A DNA stretch of 64,000 nucleotides from Marinobacter sp. LQ44 (GTDB taxonomy: Bacteria > Pseudomonadota > Gammaproteobacteria > Pseudomonadales > Oleiphilaceae): NCBI RefSeq assembly GCF_001447155.2, contig NZ_CP014754.1:3224001-3288000 (forward strand), in the 5' to 3' direction. Below are positions 27,154 through 36,174 of the stretch, one piece after another. A model generated the notes under the pieces. The model was not told where the DNA came from, made no database searches, and saw only the letters and a list, made by a program, of their open reading frames with translations. The position numbers and the translations under genes were made by a program. How positions within the stretch are numbered: the first letter of the stretch is position 1; every line of letters starts with the position of its first letter.

Positions 27154-27290
27154 ATAAATGAAACTTATTATAAATCAAAGGCATCCGTGAATCCTCCGTT
27201 ATTGCGGTTGCTGAGTTGTCCCAATGTGCACTAAGTCTGGGCGTCAGTTTTTGCGGCTGCACCAGATTGCACCACGGAGTGGTGCGTCAG

Positions 27291-28343
27291 CTATGGCAGG
27301 CTCAGAAGCGCTGTTGCCACGCTGAAGTAAATCAGCACGCCGCTGACATCGGCAATGGTGGTAATCAGCGGTGTACTGGCCGTAGCCGGGTCAAACTTCA
27401 GCTTATCCAGTAGGAAAGGCAGCAGCATTCCAATGAGGCTGCCCACCATCACCACAGCGATCATGGTCACCGCCACCGCGAAGGCAATGTCCGGCCCGGC
27501 CCTCATAAAGCCAACCACCATTACGGCGGCAGCCATGGTGACCCCCCAGGGCACTGGCTACCAGGGTTTCTTTGCCCAACAACTTCCCCCAGTCGGCGAC
27601 TGTGACATCACCGGTAGCCATACTCCGTACCATAAGCGTGGCTGACTGTGCCCCCGGCATTACCGGCGCTGGCGACAAGAAGCGGCATGAAGAACAGCAA
27701 GGCAATGTGCTCGAAAATGATGTCTTCAAAATAGGCGATACCCGCGCCGGTAAAGATGTTGGCAAACACCAGAATCACCAACCATTGCACCCGCGAGCGG
27801 TAGAGCGAGAAGGGTGTTGCATCCCTCAGGCCGGTTTCCAGTTTGCCCACCGTGGCTCCTTTGTGGATGTCTTCGGTGGCTTCTTCTTCCGCTACGTCCA
27901 TGGCGTCATCGTAGGTGACGATGCCCACCAGCCGTTCGTCCTGATCCAGGATTGGCAGTGCCAGCAAGTCGTAGCGTGATATCAGTCGGGCCACTTCTTC
28001 CTGGGGAGTGTCGGTGCTGGCGGTTCTCATCCAGCAGGTTGAAGAAGTCGGCCCGCTCATCCGAGGGCATGGCGGTTACCAGCTCAGCCAGATCCCGGGT
28101 GGGCAGGAGTTCGGCAATCAACGTTTGGGTGTTGAGGCCGATGTATCCGAATACCTTGGCGCTGTGTTCCGTTGTCAGGGCCCGGAGCAGGCGAACGCCT
28201 TCTCCGTTATCCGGATGTTCCTCTACAAACTCCGCGAGGTCGGCGGCATTGAACGTGGCGGCCGCAGCCTGAATCTGCGCCTGATCATCGGTCGCGATGG
28301 CCTCAAAGAGGGGCTGATAGAATTCGGAGTCCAGGTATGACAT
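27291..28343 (-). pseudogene. mgtE: Broken mgtE (magnesium transporter) with internal deletion and two further frameshifts
   Basis: Pieces of one MgtE protein occur in several frames. The N-domain (MSYLDSEFYQPLFEAI... to FFNLLDE) runs to about 28025. The frame then shifts and continues directly with TPQEEVARLISRYDLLALP, the start of the second CBS domain, so roughly 90 residues (end of the N-domain and the first CBS) are missing. The membrane domain follows, with a shift at a C5 run near 27646 and another at a C6 run (27542-27547). The frame ends at 27291 with LLSLP. The deletion alone would destroy the Mg2+ gate. The two homopolymer shifts could be sequencing errors; the deletion would be harder to explain that way. 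Confidence 0.88.
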
Positions 28344-28351
28344 TCGTTACC

Positions 28352-29521
28352 TTACTCTTTTGGTGTCATTGTTTCGGCTGTCTGCTCGTTGTGATTGTGC
28401 AGGTCTCGCCACTGCTTGAGGAATTCCCGGTACCGGTCCAGGGCCTCCTCAACCACAGATACAGATGGAGTGTCTGTTGATCGGACCAGCACAATCAGTC
28501 CCTTGCCCTCGACCTCTTCATTGGTGGGAGGGTGGCAAATCACTTCATTGTCGTGATCGATATACGCCAGGGCAGTGCCAATGCCGTGGCGCACGAGTGC
28601 GCTGACGATGTCTGCCCAGACCAGGTCGTCCAACTCCAGATCATAGCGGTGAGGATGGTCGCGTTCGTAATTGAACATGTCTTCCAGCACCTTCTCGGAA
28701 CCCGGTGCCACCACGGCACGAACCATGATCTCAGGGTAGGTGCGAACCGGACGGATGGTGGTGCGTACCCCAAGTGTTTTGAACCGGTCGCGATTGTGAT
28801 CACTCACGCATTCCACCGTTGTTCGGCCCCCCAGGTTGGATTCCACCAACCTGTGGGCGATATCGAAGGTCAGGCTGTCTGAGAACGGATCAGATTCGTC
28901 TGCGGCGAGCACAATGATGTGTTTGGCGCTGCCGGCATGCACCGCTTTCAGGGCTTCTGGATCGTTGCCCGCGCCATGAAAATGGACCATCCCGCAGTCG
29001 GACAGTTCTGCAGGTAAACCACCCGGGAACTGACGGGTCAGCAGCATGATGGGTACCGTGTGGTATTCGGGTACCGAGCGGATCTGGGAGGCAAAGCGCA
29101 TAAAGTACTGCTCGCCGCCACTTCGTGGGGTGTTAATGATTACGATGTGATCTTTCATGTTGTAAATCCAGCGTCCGGTCAGGATTCGTTCACGGCGGTA
29201 GAACCGGTATTCAATATAGTCGCTGACGATCAACGTCAGCAGCGTGATGGCACTGATAAACATCAGCAGGATGGTGCTCAGGCGGCCAACGGTGGTTTCT
29301 GGTGCGAAATCGCCGTAGCCCACGGTAACCAGCGTGGTCATGGTCATCCACGCTGCCTCGAACAGCGTCAGAGGCTCTGCCGCCCAGATAATCAGTATCT
29401 GGGTGATGAGCAAGCAGCCCAGTATGGCAAAGAGCCGCCGCATACGATTGCGGATCAGGCCGCCCATGGGCAGGTGAGACTGCGTATGTTCGGGATTCAG
29501 CGGGCGGCGATTGCGCATCAT
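28352..29521 (-). CDS. Two-helix potassium channel with RCK (TrkA-N) domain
   Basis: A 389-residue ion channel of the MthK/Kch class. The first membrane helix is about residues 30-48, the pore loop and selectivity filter TLVTVGYGDF at 63-72, and the second helix about 80-103. A cytoplasmic RCK domain begins near 124 (KDHIVIINTPRSGGEQY), where the usual GxGxxG dinucleotide motif is replaced by NTPRSGG, so ligand type is uncertain. It probably moves K+ through the inner membrane. Its stop is 8 bp upstream of the broken mgtE, so the two formerly may have been one transcript. It is divergent from glnE. Confidence 0.88.
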   Translation of the reverse strand: MMRNRRPLNPEHTQSHLPMGGLIRNRMRRLFAILGCLLITQILIIWAAEPLTLFEAAWMTMTTLVTVGYGDFAPETTVGRLSTILLMFISAITLLTLIVSDYIEYRFYRRERILTGRWIYNMKDHIVIINTPRSGGEQYFMRFASQIRSVPEYHTVPIMLLTRQFPGGLPAELSDCGMVHFHGAGNDPEALKAVHAGSAKHIIVLAADESDPFSDSLTFDIAHRLVESNLGGRTTVECVSDHNRDRFKTLGVRTTIRPVRTYPEIMVRAVVAPGSEKVLEDMFNYERDHPHRYDLELDDLVWADIVSALVRHGIGTALAYIDHDNEVICHPPTNEEVEGKGLIVLVRSTDTPSVSVVEEALDRYREFLKQWRDLHNHNEQTAETMTPKE

Positions 29522-29601
29522 AGAGTTGGCGTGCCTGTTCAGTCCTTGGCGAGTTCGTTATACAGTACCGGAAATATATCAGAGAGACAGGGGTTTGCGT
29601 T

Positions 29602-32508
29602 ATGTCTGAGCCTTGGGGTTCACTGCCAGCGGAACTGGCCAACGATGTGTCAGGTTGTTGGGCTTCGATATTCCCGGACGGGATTCCTAGCTGGTTGACC
29701 GATGACGCAGACCTGACGGAAGCCGATATTGCCGAAGCCTTTGCCCGAAGCCTGTTCTTGCGGCAAACCATAGAGCGACATTCTGAACAGATTCGCTCGG
29801 CGGTACAGGCACGGCCACTGCAAGAACCCACCACCGAATCCTGGCTGGCGGAGCGCTGGGCGTCTTTCCTGGGCTCGGTGGATTCTGAACCGGCGTTGCA
29901 CGCCGCACTCAGGCAATTCCGGCGGGAGATCCAGTTCCGGATTATCTGGCGGGATCTGCTTAAGTGGGCGGACCTTCAGGAAACCATCGCCGCCACCAGT
30001 GCGTTCGCCGATACCTGTATTGATGGCGCGCTGGATTGGCTGTACGAACAGGCTTGTGAAGAGTCCGGAACGCCCTGGGGCAAAGACCCGGTAACCGGTG
30101 AGGAAGCTCCCCAGAAAATGGTGGTGCTGGGCATGGGCAAACTCGGCGGCCGTGAACTGAACGTCTCTTCTGATATTGATCTTATCTTCGCCTTCCCGGG
30201 CAAGGGCGAAACGCGCGGTGGTCGGCGAGCCCTGGATAACCAGCAGTTCTTTATTCGTCTGGGGCAAAAACTGATCCAGGCGCTGGACCAGATCACCGCC
30301 GACGGCTTTGTGTTCCGTGTGGATATGCGCCTGCGTCCCTACGGCCAGAGCGGCGCCCTGGCCCTGAGTTTCGCAGCGCTGGAAACCTACTATCAGGACC
30401 AGGGCCGTGACTGGGAACGCTACGCGATGGTGAAAGCCCGGGTAGTGGCGGGCGACCAGCGGGCAGGGGAGGTGCTGATGAGTAGCCTCCGGCCCTTCGT
30501 TTACCGGAAGTACATTGATTTCAGTGCCTTTGAGTCGCTGCGCAATATGAAGGCAATGATCAGCCGGGAAGTGCGCCGCAAGGGGCTGGAAAACAACATC
30601 AAGCTGGGCAGCGGCGGCATCCGTGAAATCGAGTTTGTGGTGCAGGCGTTTCAGCTGATTCGGGGCGGCAGGGACCGGGAGCTGCAGCAGCGGGAACTAC
30701 AGGTGATCCTTAAAGAGCTGGAGGAGCTGGAACTACTGCCCTCCACCGTGGTTCGGGAGCTTCGGGATGCCTATGTGTTCCTGAGAAACCTGGAACATGC
30801 CCTTCAGGGCATGGAAGACAAGCAGACCCAGGAGCTGCCCGACGATGCACTTTCTCTGGCTCGGATATCACGGATCATGGGTTACGAGGATTGGTCCGCC
30901 TGCCAGAAGGCCCTGACAGAGCATCGTGAGCGTGTGGCCACACATTTTTCCAATATCATTGCCTCGGAGGAAGAGGAGCAGGAGGGCGAAGCCGGCATTG
31001 AGGATGGTTGGTTCGAACTCTGGCTTGCAGAAATGGAGGCGGCTGCTGCCGTGGAGTGGCTCTCGGAGCAGGGGTTTGAGCGCCCTGAGGACAGCGTCCA
31101 GAAACTGGCGGATCTGCGTGACAGCCGCACCGTCCAGACGCTGCAAACCCAGGGCCGCCGGCGTCTGAATGAATTCATGCCACTGCTGTTAAGTGCCCTC
31201 ACTGGTGTAGAGAATCCCTCTGAAACGCTCGAACGAGTGCTTCAGCTGGTGGAGGCAATCCTCCGCCGAACGGCGTACATGGTACTCCTGATGGAGAACC
31301 CCGGCGCCCTGACACAGTTGGTACGCCTGTGCAGCGATAGCCCCTGGATCGCCAGCCTGCTGGCGGAAACCCCGCTGTTGCTGGACGAGTTGCTGAACGC
31401 CGAAAGCCTGTACACGCCCCCCGCCAAGGAAGAATTGCAGGATGACCTGCGCCAGCAAATGCTGCGGATTCCCTATGAAGACCTGGAAGAGCAGATGGAA
31501 TCGCTGCGGTATTTCAAAAAGGCCCATGTGCTGCGGGTAGCTGCCTCTGAGATCAAAGGCACCCTGCCGTTGATGAAGGTGAGTGATTACCTCACCTGGA
31601 TAGCCGAGGTGGTGCTGGACCACGTGGTGGATGTGGCGTTCGCAAACCTGGTGAGCCGGCACGGCTATCCGCGCCGGGCTGATGGCTCCGCCTGTGATAC
31701 CGACTTCGCTATCATCGGCTATGGCAAGCTCGGCGGCATCGAATTGGGTTACACCTCAGATCTGGATCTGGTGTTTGTGCACCAGGCAGACCCGGAACTG
31801 GCCACCGACGGCGACAAGCCCATCGACAATGCCGTGTTCTATACCCGCCTCGGCCAGCGCATCGTCCACATCCTCAGCACTCAGACCCCGTCCGGCCAGT
31901 TGTACGAAGTGGATATGCGTCTGCGCCCTTCGGGCAATTCCGGGTTGCTGGTCAGCACCTTGCAGGCCTTTGAAAAGTACCAGCAGAACGATGCCTGGAC
32001 CTGGGAGCACCAGGCCCTGGCCCGGGCCCGTGGGGTGGCCGGCTGCCCGGATACCCTGAAAGCCTTTGAAACCATTCGCCACAACATTCTTTGCCAGCCA
32101 CGAAACAAGCAGGCATTGCGCAAGGAAGTGGTGGATATGCGGGAAAAAATGCGCGCCAATCTTGGTACGCCTGAGGCCCGGCGGGAAGAAGTGTTCCACA
32201 TCAAGCACGACAACGGCGGCATTGTTGATATCGAGTTCCTGGTGCAATACCTGATGTTGGCCTGGAGCGCCGAGCACCCTGAACTGACCCAGTGGAGTGA
32301 CAACATCCGGCAGATGGAAGAACTGGGACGTGCCGGCGTGATGGTGGTGGAAGATACCGAAAGGCTCAGGGAGGTGTTCATAACCCTGAGATCCACCATC
32401 CACCGGAGGGCCCTGCAGAACCTGAACAGCCAGGTGGAGGGAGACGCCTTTCCCGAGGAGCGGGCTTACATACAATCCATGTGGCAAAAAGTGATGCTCG
32501 CCGATTAA
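29602..32508 (+). CDS. glnE: GlnE, bifunctional glutamine synthetase adenylyltransferase/deadenylase
   Basis: A 968-residue protein, slightly longer than the 946 of E. coli. It has two nucleotidyltransferase domains, each with the GlnE motif: MGKLGGRELNVSSDIDLIF near residue 177 (the deadenylylating N-domain) and YGKLGGIELGYTSDLDLVF near 706 (the adenylylating C-domain). Both are followed by VDMRLRP. It attaches or removes AMP on the GlnA tyrosine under PII control. The target glnA and ntrBC are in the same window, 10-14 kb upstream. It is transcribed away from the K+ channel gene. Confidence 0.97.
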   Translation: MSEPWGSLPAELANDVSGCWASIFPDGIPSWLTDDADLTEADIAEAFARSLFLRQTIERHSEQIRSAVQARPLQEPTTESWLAERWASFLGSVDSEPALHAALRQFRREIQFRIIWRDLLKWADLQETIAATSAFADTCIDGALDWLYEQACEESGTPWGKDPVTGEEAPQKMVVLGMGKLGGRELNVSSDIDLIFAFPGKGETRGGRRALDNQQFFIRLGQKLIQALDQITADGFVFRVDMRLRPYGQSGALALSFAALETYYQDQGRDWERYAMVKARVVAGDQRAGEVLMSSLRPFVYRKYIDFSAFESLRNMKAMISREVRRKGLENNIKLGSGGIREIEFVVQAFQLIRGGRDRELQQRELQVILKELEELELLPSTVVRELRDAYVFLRNLEHALQGMEDKQTQELPDDALSLARISRIMGYEDWSACQKALTEHRERVATHFSNIIASEEEEQEGEAGIEDGWFELWLAEMEAAAAVEWLSEQGFERPEDSVQKLADLRDSRTVQTLQTQGRRRLNEFMPLLLSALTGVENPSETLERVLQLVEAILRRTAYMVLLMENPGALTQLVRLCSDSPWIASLLAETPLLLDELLNAESLYTPPAKEELQDDLRQQMLRIPYEDLEEQMESLRYFKKAHVLRVAASEIKGTLPLMKVSDYLTWIAEVVLDHVVDVAFANLVSRHGYPRRADGSACDTDFAIIGYGKLGGIELGYTSDLDLVFVHQADPELATDGDKPIDNAVFYTRLGQRIVHILSTQTPSGQLYEVDMRLRPSGNSGLLVSTLQAFEKYQQNDAWTWEHQALARARGVAGCPDTLKAFETIRHNILCQPRNKQALRKEVVDMREKMRANLGTPEARREEVFHIKHDNGGIVDIEFLVQYLMLAWSAEHPELTQWSDNIRQMEELGRAGVMVVEDTERLREVFITLRSTIHRRALQNLNSQVEGDAFPEERAYIQSMWQKVMLAD

Positions 32509-32586
32509 GCAACATTCAATTCCGGCAGAGAATCCTGCTAGAATGCCGTTTCCCCGAAAAACCGCTTTTTTTAGGAGCAGAACAGA

Positions 32587-33510
32587 ATGTCGATGGCTGA
32601 CCGCGATGGCGTTATCTGGCTGGACGGAGAAATGGTTCCCTGGCGTGATGCCAAGACCCACGTCCTCACCCACACCCTGCATTACGGCCTGGGCTGTTTT
32701 GAAGGCGTGCGTGCGTACAACACCGCGAACGGCCCGGCGATTTTCCGCCTGAAAGAGCACACCGACCGCCTGTTCCGCTCCGCTCACATCCTGAACATGA
32801 AAATGCCGTTCAGCAAGGATGAGATCAACGAAGCCCAGCGTGCCGCGGTTCGTGAAAACAATCTCGATGAAGCCTACCTGCGCCCCATGGCGTTCCTGGG
32901 CTCCGAAGGCATGGGACTGCGTGCCGACAACCTGAAAGTGCACGTGATGGTTGCCGCCTGGAGCTGGCCGTCCTACATGTCGCCGGAAGCCAAAGAGTTG
33001 GGTATCAAGGTACGCACCTCGTCCTACACCCGCCACCACGTGAACATCACCATGTGTAAGGCAAAGGCCAACGGCAACTACATCAACTCCATGCTGGCCC
33101 TGAACGAAGCCATCTCCGGCGGTGCCGAAGAAGCTCTGCTGCTGGATAACGAAGGCTACGTGGCTGAAGGCTCCGGCGAGAACATCTTCATCGTGCGTGA
33201 TGGCGTGCTGCACACTCCGGAGTTGACCTCCTGCCTGGAAGGCATCACCCGCGCAACCATCATCGACTTCGCCAAAGACCTGGGCCTGCAGGTGAAAGAG
33301 CGTCGCATCACCCGTGACGAAGTCTACGTGGCCGAAGAAGCCTTCTTCACCGGCACCGCCGCCGAAGTGCTGCCCATCCGCGAGCTGGATGGCCGTCAGA
33401 TTGGCGAAGGCAAGCGCGGGCCGATTACCGAGAAGCTGCAGAGTATGTATTTTGATGCGGTTAAGGGGAGGTTGGATAAGCATTCTGAGTGGCTGACGCC
33501 GGTTCGGTAA
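32587..33510 (+). CDS. ilvE: Branched-chain amino acid aminotransferase
   Basis: A 307-residue fold-type IV PLP aminotransferase that makes leucine, isoleucine and valine from their keto acids. It shows the N-terminal LDGEMVPWRDAKTHVLTHTLHYG, the PLP lysine in NITMCKAKANGNYINSMLA, EGSGENIFIV, and FFTGTAAEVLPI near the end. A clear AGGAG precedes the ATG. The length is as expected. It follows glnE by 78 bp and precedes kdkA by 8 bp, so the three could be cotranscribed although they are functionally unrelated. Confidence 0.96.
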   Translation: MSMADRDGVIWLDGEMVPWRDAKTHVLTHTLHYGLGCFEGVRAYNTANGPAIFRLKEHTDRLFRSAHILNMKMPFSKDEINEAQRAAVRENNLDEAYLRPMAFLGSEGMGLRADNLKVHVMVAAWSWPSYMSPEAKELGIKVRTSSYTRHHVNITMCKAKANGNYINSMLALNEAISGGAEEALLLDNEGYVAEGSGENIFIVRDGVLHTPELTSCLEGITRATIIDFAKDLGLQVKERRITRDEVYVAEEAFFTGTAAEVLPIRELDGRQIGEGKRGPITEKLQSMYFDAVKGRLDKHSEWLTPVR

Positions 33511-33518
33511 AGGCTCCC

Positions 33519-34241
33519 ATGAGGGAAGGCTACGTTAGAAACGTTGGGGCCACCGGAGTCAATCTGGTGGCCCGTTCGTATGTGGCGGATTTCTCCGAGC
33601 AGTGGTTTAACCCGGAGTTTTGGGCAGAACGGGCAGTTCCAGTAACAAAAGGCGGCCGTGGCTCGGCCTGGTTTGTTCACTCACCGGTGGGCGACCTGGT
33701 GTTGAGGCAATTTTCCCGAGGTGGCCTGCCGGGGCGCTTCATCCGTAGCGAGTATGTCTATACCGGAGAGGATCGCGTTCGGTCCTTTGCTGAGTTTCGA
33801 TTACTTGATCAGCTTTATCGCCAGGGGTTTCCCGTTCCCGAACCGGTTGCCGCCGGTTATCAGCGCCAGGCCAGTCTGTTTTATCGTGCCTCCATCATCA
33901 TTCGCCGGATTCCCGGAGCAGCGCCGCTAACCGATTACTCCGGCGCGGATTGTTTGCGCGTTTGGAAAGCAGCCGGGGGCTGTGTGCGGCGCTTCCACGA
34001 TGCAAGGGTTTATCATGCGGACCTGAACTGCATGAACATTCTGGTGGCAGGGAGAGCGGTGTATCTGATTGACTTTGACCGCGGAAAAATCGTGCCGCTA
34101 ATGCAGGGTGACCGCTGGAAAGCAGAAAACATCGGCCGGTTGCAACGTTCTGTCACTAAATGCCTGGGTGACGTAGATGATTCTTTAAGGCTCCGCTTAT
34201 GGCAGGCGTTTATGGCTGGTTATGAAGGGGGAGGTCAGTAA
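33519..34241 (+). CDS. kdkA: KdkA, 3-deoxy-D-manno-octulosonic acid (Kdo) kinase
   Basis: A 240-residue small lipopolysaccharide kinase of the WaaP/KdkA family. It shows the ATP-binding start GGRGSAWFVHSPVGDLVLRQF, the catalytic HADLNCMNIL near residue 165 and the metal-binding YLIDFDRGKI near 183. The family phosphorylates the single Kdo of lipid A-Kdo on the cytoplasmic side of the inner membrane. The ATG at 33519 was chosen over an in-frame codon within the end of ilvE. The end overlaps the convergent acyltransferase gene by 7 bp. Confidence 0.9.
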   Translation: MREGYVRNVGATGVNLVARSYVADFSEQWFNPEFWAERAVPVTKGGRGSAWFVHSPVGDLVLRQFSRGGLPGRFIRSEYVYTGEDRVRSFAEFRLLDQLYRQGFPVPEPVAAGYQRQASLFYRASIIIRRIPGAAPLTDYSGADCLRVWKAAGGCVRRFHDARVYHADLNCMNILVAGRAVYLIDFDRGKIVPLMQGDRWKAENIGRLQRSVTKCLGDVDDSLRLRLWQAFMAGYEGGGQ

Positions 34242-35158
34242 ACCGGCGTCTCGCCCGGAGCCGTTCTGCGAAAACGTTTGTACTCCCATTGGTATTGAGC
34301 CGGAACATCGGCGATGCACTTTTCAACCGAGCGATTAAGAGCAGTAAGCGACTCACGCATGTCCTGTGATGCCATCCCGGGTTCGGCTTCTCGAATGACC
34401 ATTTTGAAGCCTTTTCCGTCGGGCAATCGTTGGGCATAGGTGACCAAGGGTCTCGCACCGGTTTTGTGAATCAGCTTGGAGGCCAGGGTCATGGTGATGG
34501 TCGGGATGCCGAAAAATGGCGAGAACTCGCCGCCTTCTTTTCGTGGTGTCTGGTCTGGCAGGATGCCGACGACTCCGCCTTCCCGAAGAATGCTGAACAG
34601 CCGCATAATACCGCGCCGGTCAGTCGCGACCAGTTCGGACCCGCTGCGACTGCGTACCGCTTTCATGTACTCTTCGAAGCCGGCCTGGTTTGGCGGGCTG
34701 TAAAGTGCCGCCATCTTGTAACGTGACGCAAAGAACAGTCCGGTGAGCTCCCAGTTGCCCAAATGCGGTGCCAGTAACAGCAGGCCTTGTTTGCCAGATT
34801 GATAATCAGCGAGTAGCTCTTCCCCTTCAATCTCGCGGATCAAGCCGAGGCAGCGCTCGACGGGCCACTCCCACATTATTGGAAGCTCCAGCGCGGTTGC
34901 GCCGGTTTCACGCAGGCTCTCGCGGCCCATTGCTTCAATCGCTTCCTCCGAAAGATCCGGATAACAGGCTCGAAGGTTTTTGCGGGTGGTTTCGACCGAG
35001 CGCCCCTCAAGTTTCCAGGCAAGACTGCCGAGAAGCCTGCCCAGGCTCTGAGCATTGCGCAGGCCCAGCAAAGACAGCAGGCGAAAAACGACTTTGATGA
35101 GCTTGCCAGTCACGAAATCTTTCCATTTGAGGTAGAAACAGGGCCGAAAAAGTAACAT
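34235..35158 (-). CDS. LpxL/HtrB-family lipid A acyltransferase (copy 1)
   Basis: A 307-residue membrane-anchored acyltransferase. It has an N-terminal hydrophobic segment (VVFRLLSLLGLRNAQSLGRLLGSLAW) and the catalytic H-x4-E motif in LLLAPHLGNWELTGLF, followed by GGVVGILPDQTPRKEGGEF. The family adds secondary acyl chains to lipid A. The start at ATG 35158 is preferred over GTG 35170. A second member lies at 48759-49715, on the far side of the LPS locus; which copy is LpxL and which LpxM cannot be decided by eye. This one keeps the canonical HLGNWE; the other has HYSTLD. Confidence 0.86.
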   Translation of the reverse strand: MLLFRPCFYLKWKDFVTGKLIKVVFRLLSLLGLRNAQSLGRLLGSLAWKLEGRSVETTRKNLRACYPDLSEEAIEAMGRESLRETGATALELPIMWEWPVERCLGLIREIEGEELLADYQSGKQGLLLLAPHLGNWELTGLFFASRYKMAALYSPPNQAGFEEYMKAVRSRSGSELVATDRRGIMRLFSILREGGVVGILPDQTPRKEGGEFSPFFGIPTITMTLASKLIHKTGARPLVTYAQRLPDGKGFKMVIREAEPGMASQDMRESLTALNRSVEKCIADVPAQYQWEYKRFRRTAPGETPVY

Positions 35159-35274
35159 TGTCACCAACACCGCACAAGGTGATTGACGCTTTGTAACAGC
35201 ACGGTTGTCGGCTTTTGAAGCTTGGCCATGATAGAATTCGCGGGTTTTTACATGACGTTGCCCGGGCCCGAACT

Positions 35275-36174
35275 ATGTGGAACCTTATTAAACTCGCCTT
35301 TTTCCGGTTTGCAGCCGGTGGCTGGATTCCTGCACGGTGGTTCGAGCCTGACCTGCCGCCAAAGGACAAGCGAGCTGCGCGCACCGGCCACCTCAAACTG
35401 GAGGTGGTCAGCCATTGCTGGAACTATTCCCATTTTCTGGTTTACCAACTGAGCTCTCTGGTGCTGTTCCCGCCAAAAGAGCTGGATGTCACCATGACGG
35501 TTTTTTACACTCCGGAGGACAAGAAAACTGCCGAACTCCTTGCCTTTTTTGGTGACCAAGTGGCTCCCGGTATTACTTGGAACTGGCAGCCAATCGCGAA
35601 ACAGGAACTATTCCGTCGCGGCATTGGCCGTAACCGGGCAGCACTTGCTACGACCGCCGACTGGGTGTGGTTTACGGATTGTGATCTCATGTTTCGTGAT
35701 GGTTGTTTAGATGCTCTCGCTGCGGCACTTCAGGGCCGCCAGGACGCCTTGCTGTTTCCCGAACAAGAGCACACAACCGACTTGTTGGCCGAGGATAACC
35801 CCCTGTTGCAAGCGGGTACCATGGAGCCGCAAGTGCTTGATATCGATATCGGTTCCTTCACCACCAGAAACATCGCCAAAGCCACCGGCCCGCTTCAGAT
35901 TGCCCATGGTGATGTGTGTCGAGCCGTGGGCTATTGCCGAAACATCGGGTTGTATCAACAGCCGGTAGAAAACTTCGCCAAGTGCCACGAAGACCGAGCC
36001 TTCCGGTGGTTACTGCAGAGCCAGGGCGTGCCCATTCAGATTCCTGGTGTTTACAGGATTCGCCACGTTGCCAAAGGCCGATATTCCGGCAATGAAGCTC
36101 GGAGTAAACTCAGGACCAGGCTACGGGTTTGGCAGTCTTGGTGGCGGGATCGGAAGCAGGGCAACCCCTCATGA
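35275..36174 (+). CDS. Glycosyltransferase, GT-A type, LPS locus
   Basis: A 299-residue protein resembling family 2 type glycosyltransferases: VVSHCWNYSHFLVYQLSSL near the start and a DxD-like WFTDCDLMF near residues 130-138. It is basic at the N-terminus, without a signal peptide. It probably transfers a sugar to the LPS core in the cytoplasm. The ATG at 35275 lacks a good ribosome site, so the start is uncertain. The stop overlaps the next gene (ATGA), so they are coupled. The substrate cannot be named. Confidence 0.72.
   Translation: MWNLIKLAFFRFAAGGWIPARWFEPDLPPKDKRAARTGHLKLEVVSHCWNYSHFLVYQLSSLVLFPPKELDVTMTVFYTPEDKKTAELLAFFGDQVAPGITWNWQPIAKQELFRRGIGRNRAALATTADWVWFTDCDLMFRDGCLDALAAALQGRQDALLFPEQEHTTDLLAEDNPLLQAGTMEPQVLDIDIGSFTTRNIAKATGPLQIAHGDVCRAVGYCRNIGLYQQPVENFAKCHEDRAFRWLLQSQGVPIQIPGVYRIRHVAKGRYSGNEARSKLRTRLRVWQSWWRDRKQGNPS

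Noticed and set aside
27258..27285. Canonical NtrC site upstream of torF
   Set aside because: The palindrome GCACCACGGAGTGGTGC has N9 instead of N7 between GCAC and GTGC, so I list it only as a possible degenerate enhancer.
31756..33483. A 575-codon open frame antisense to glnE and ilvE
   Set aside because: It crosses two conserved genes on the opposite strand and shows no protein family motif.
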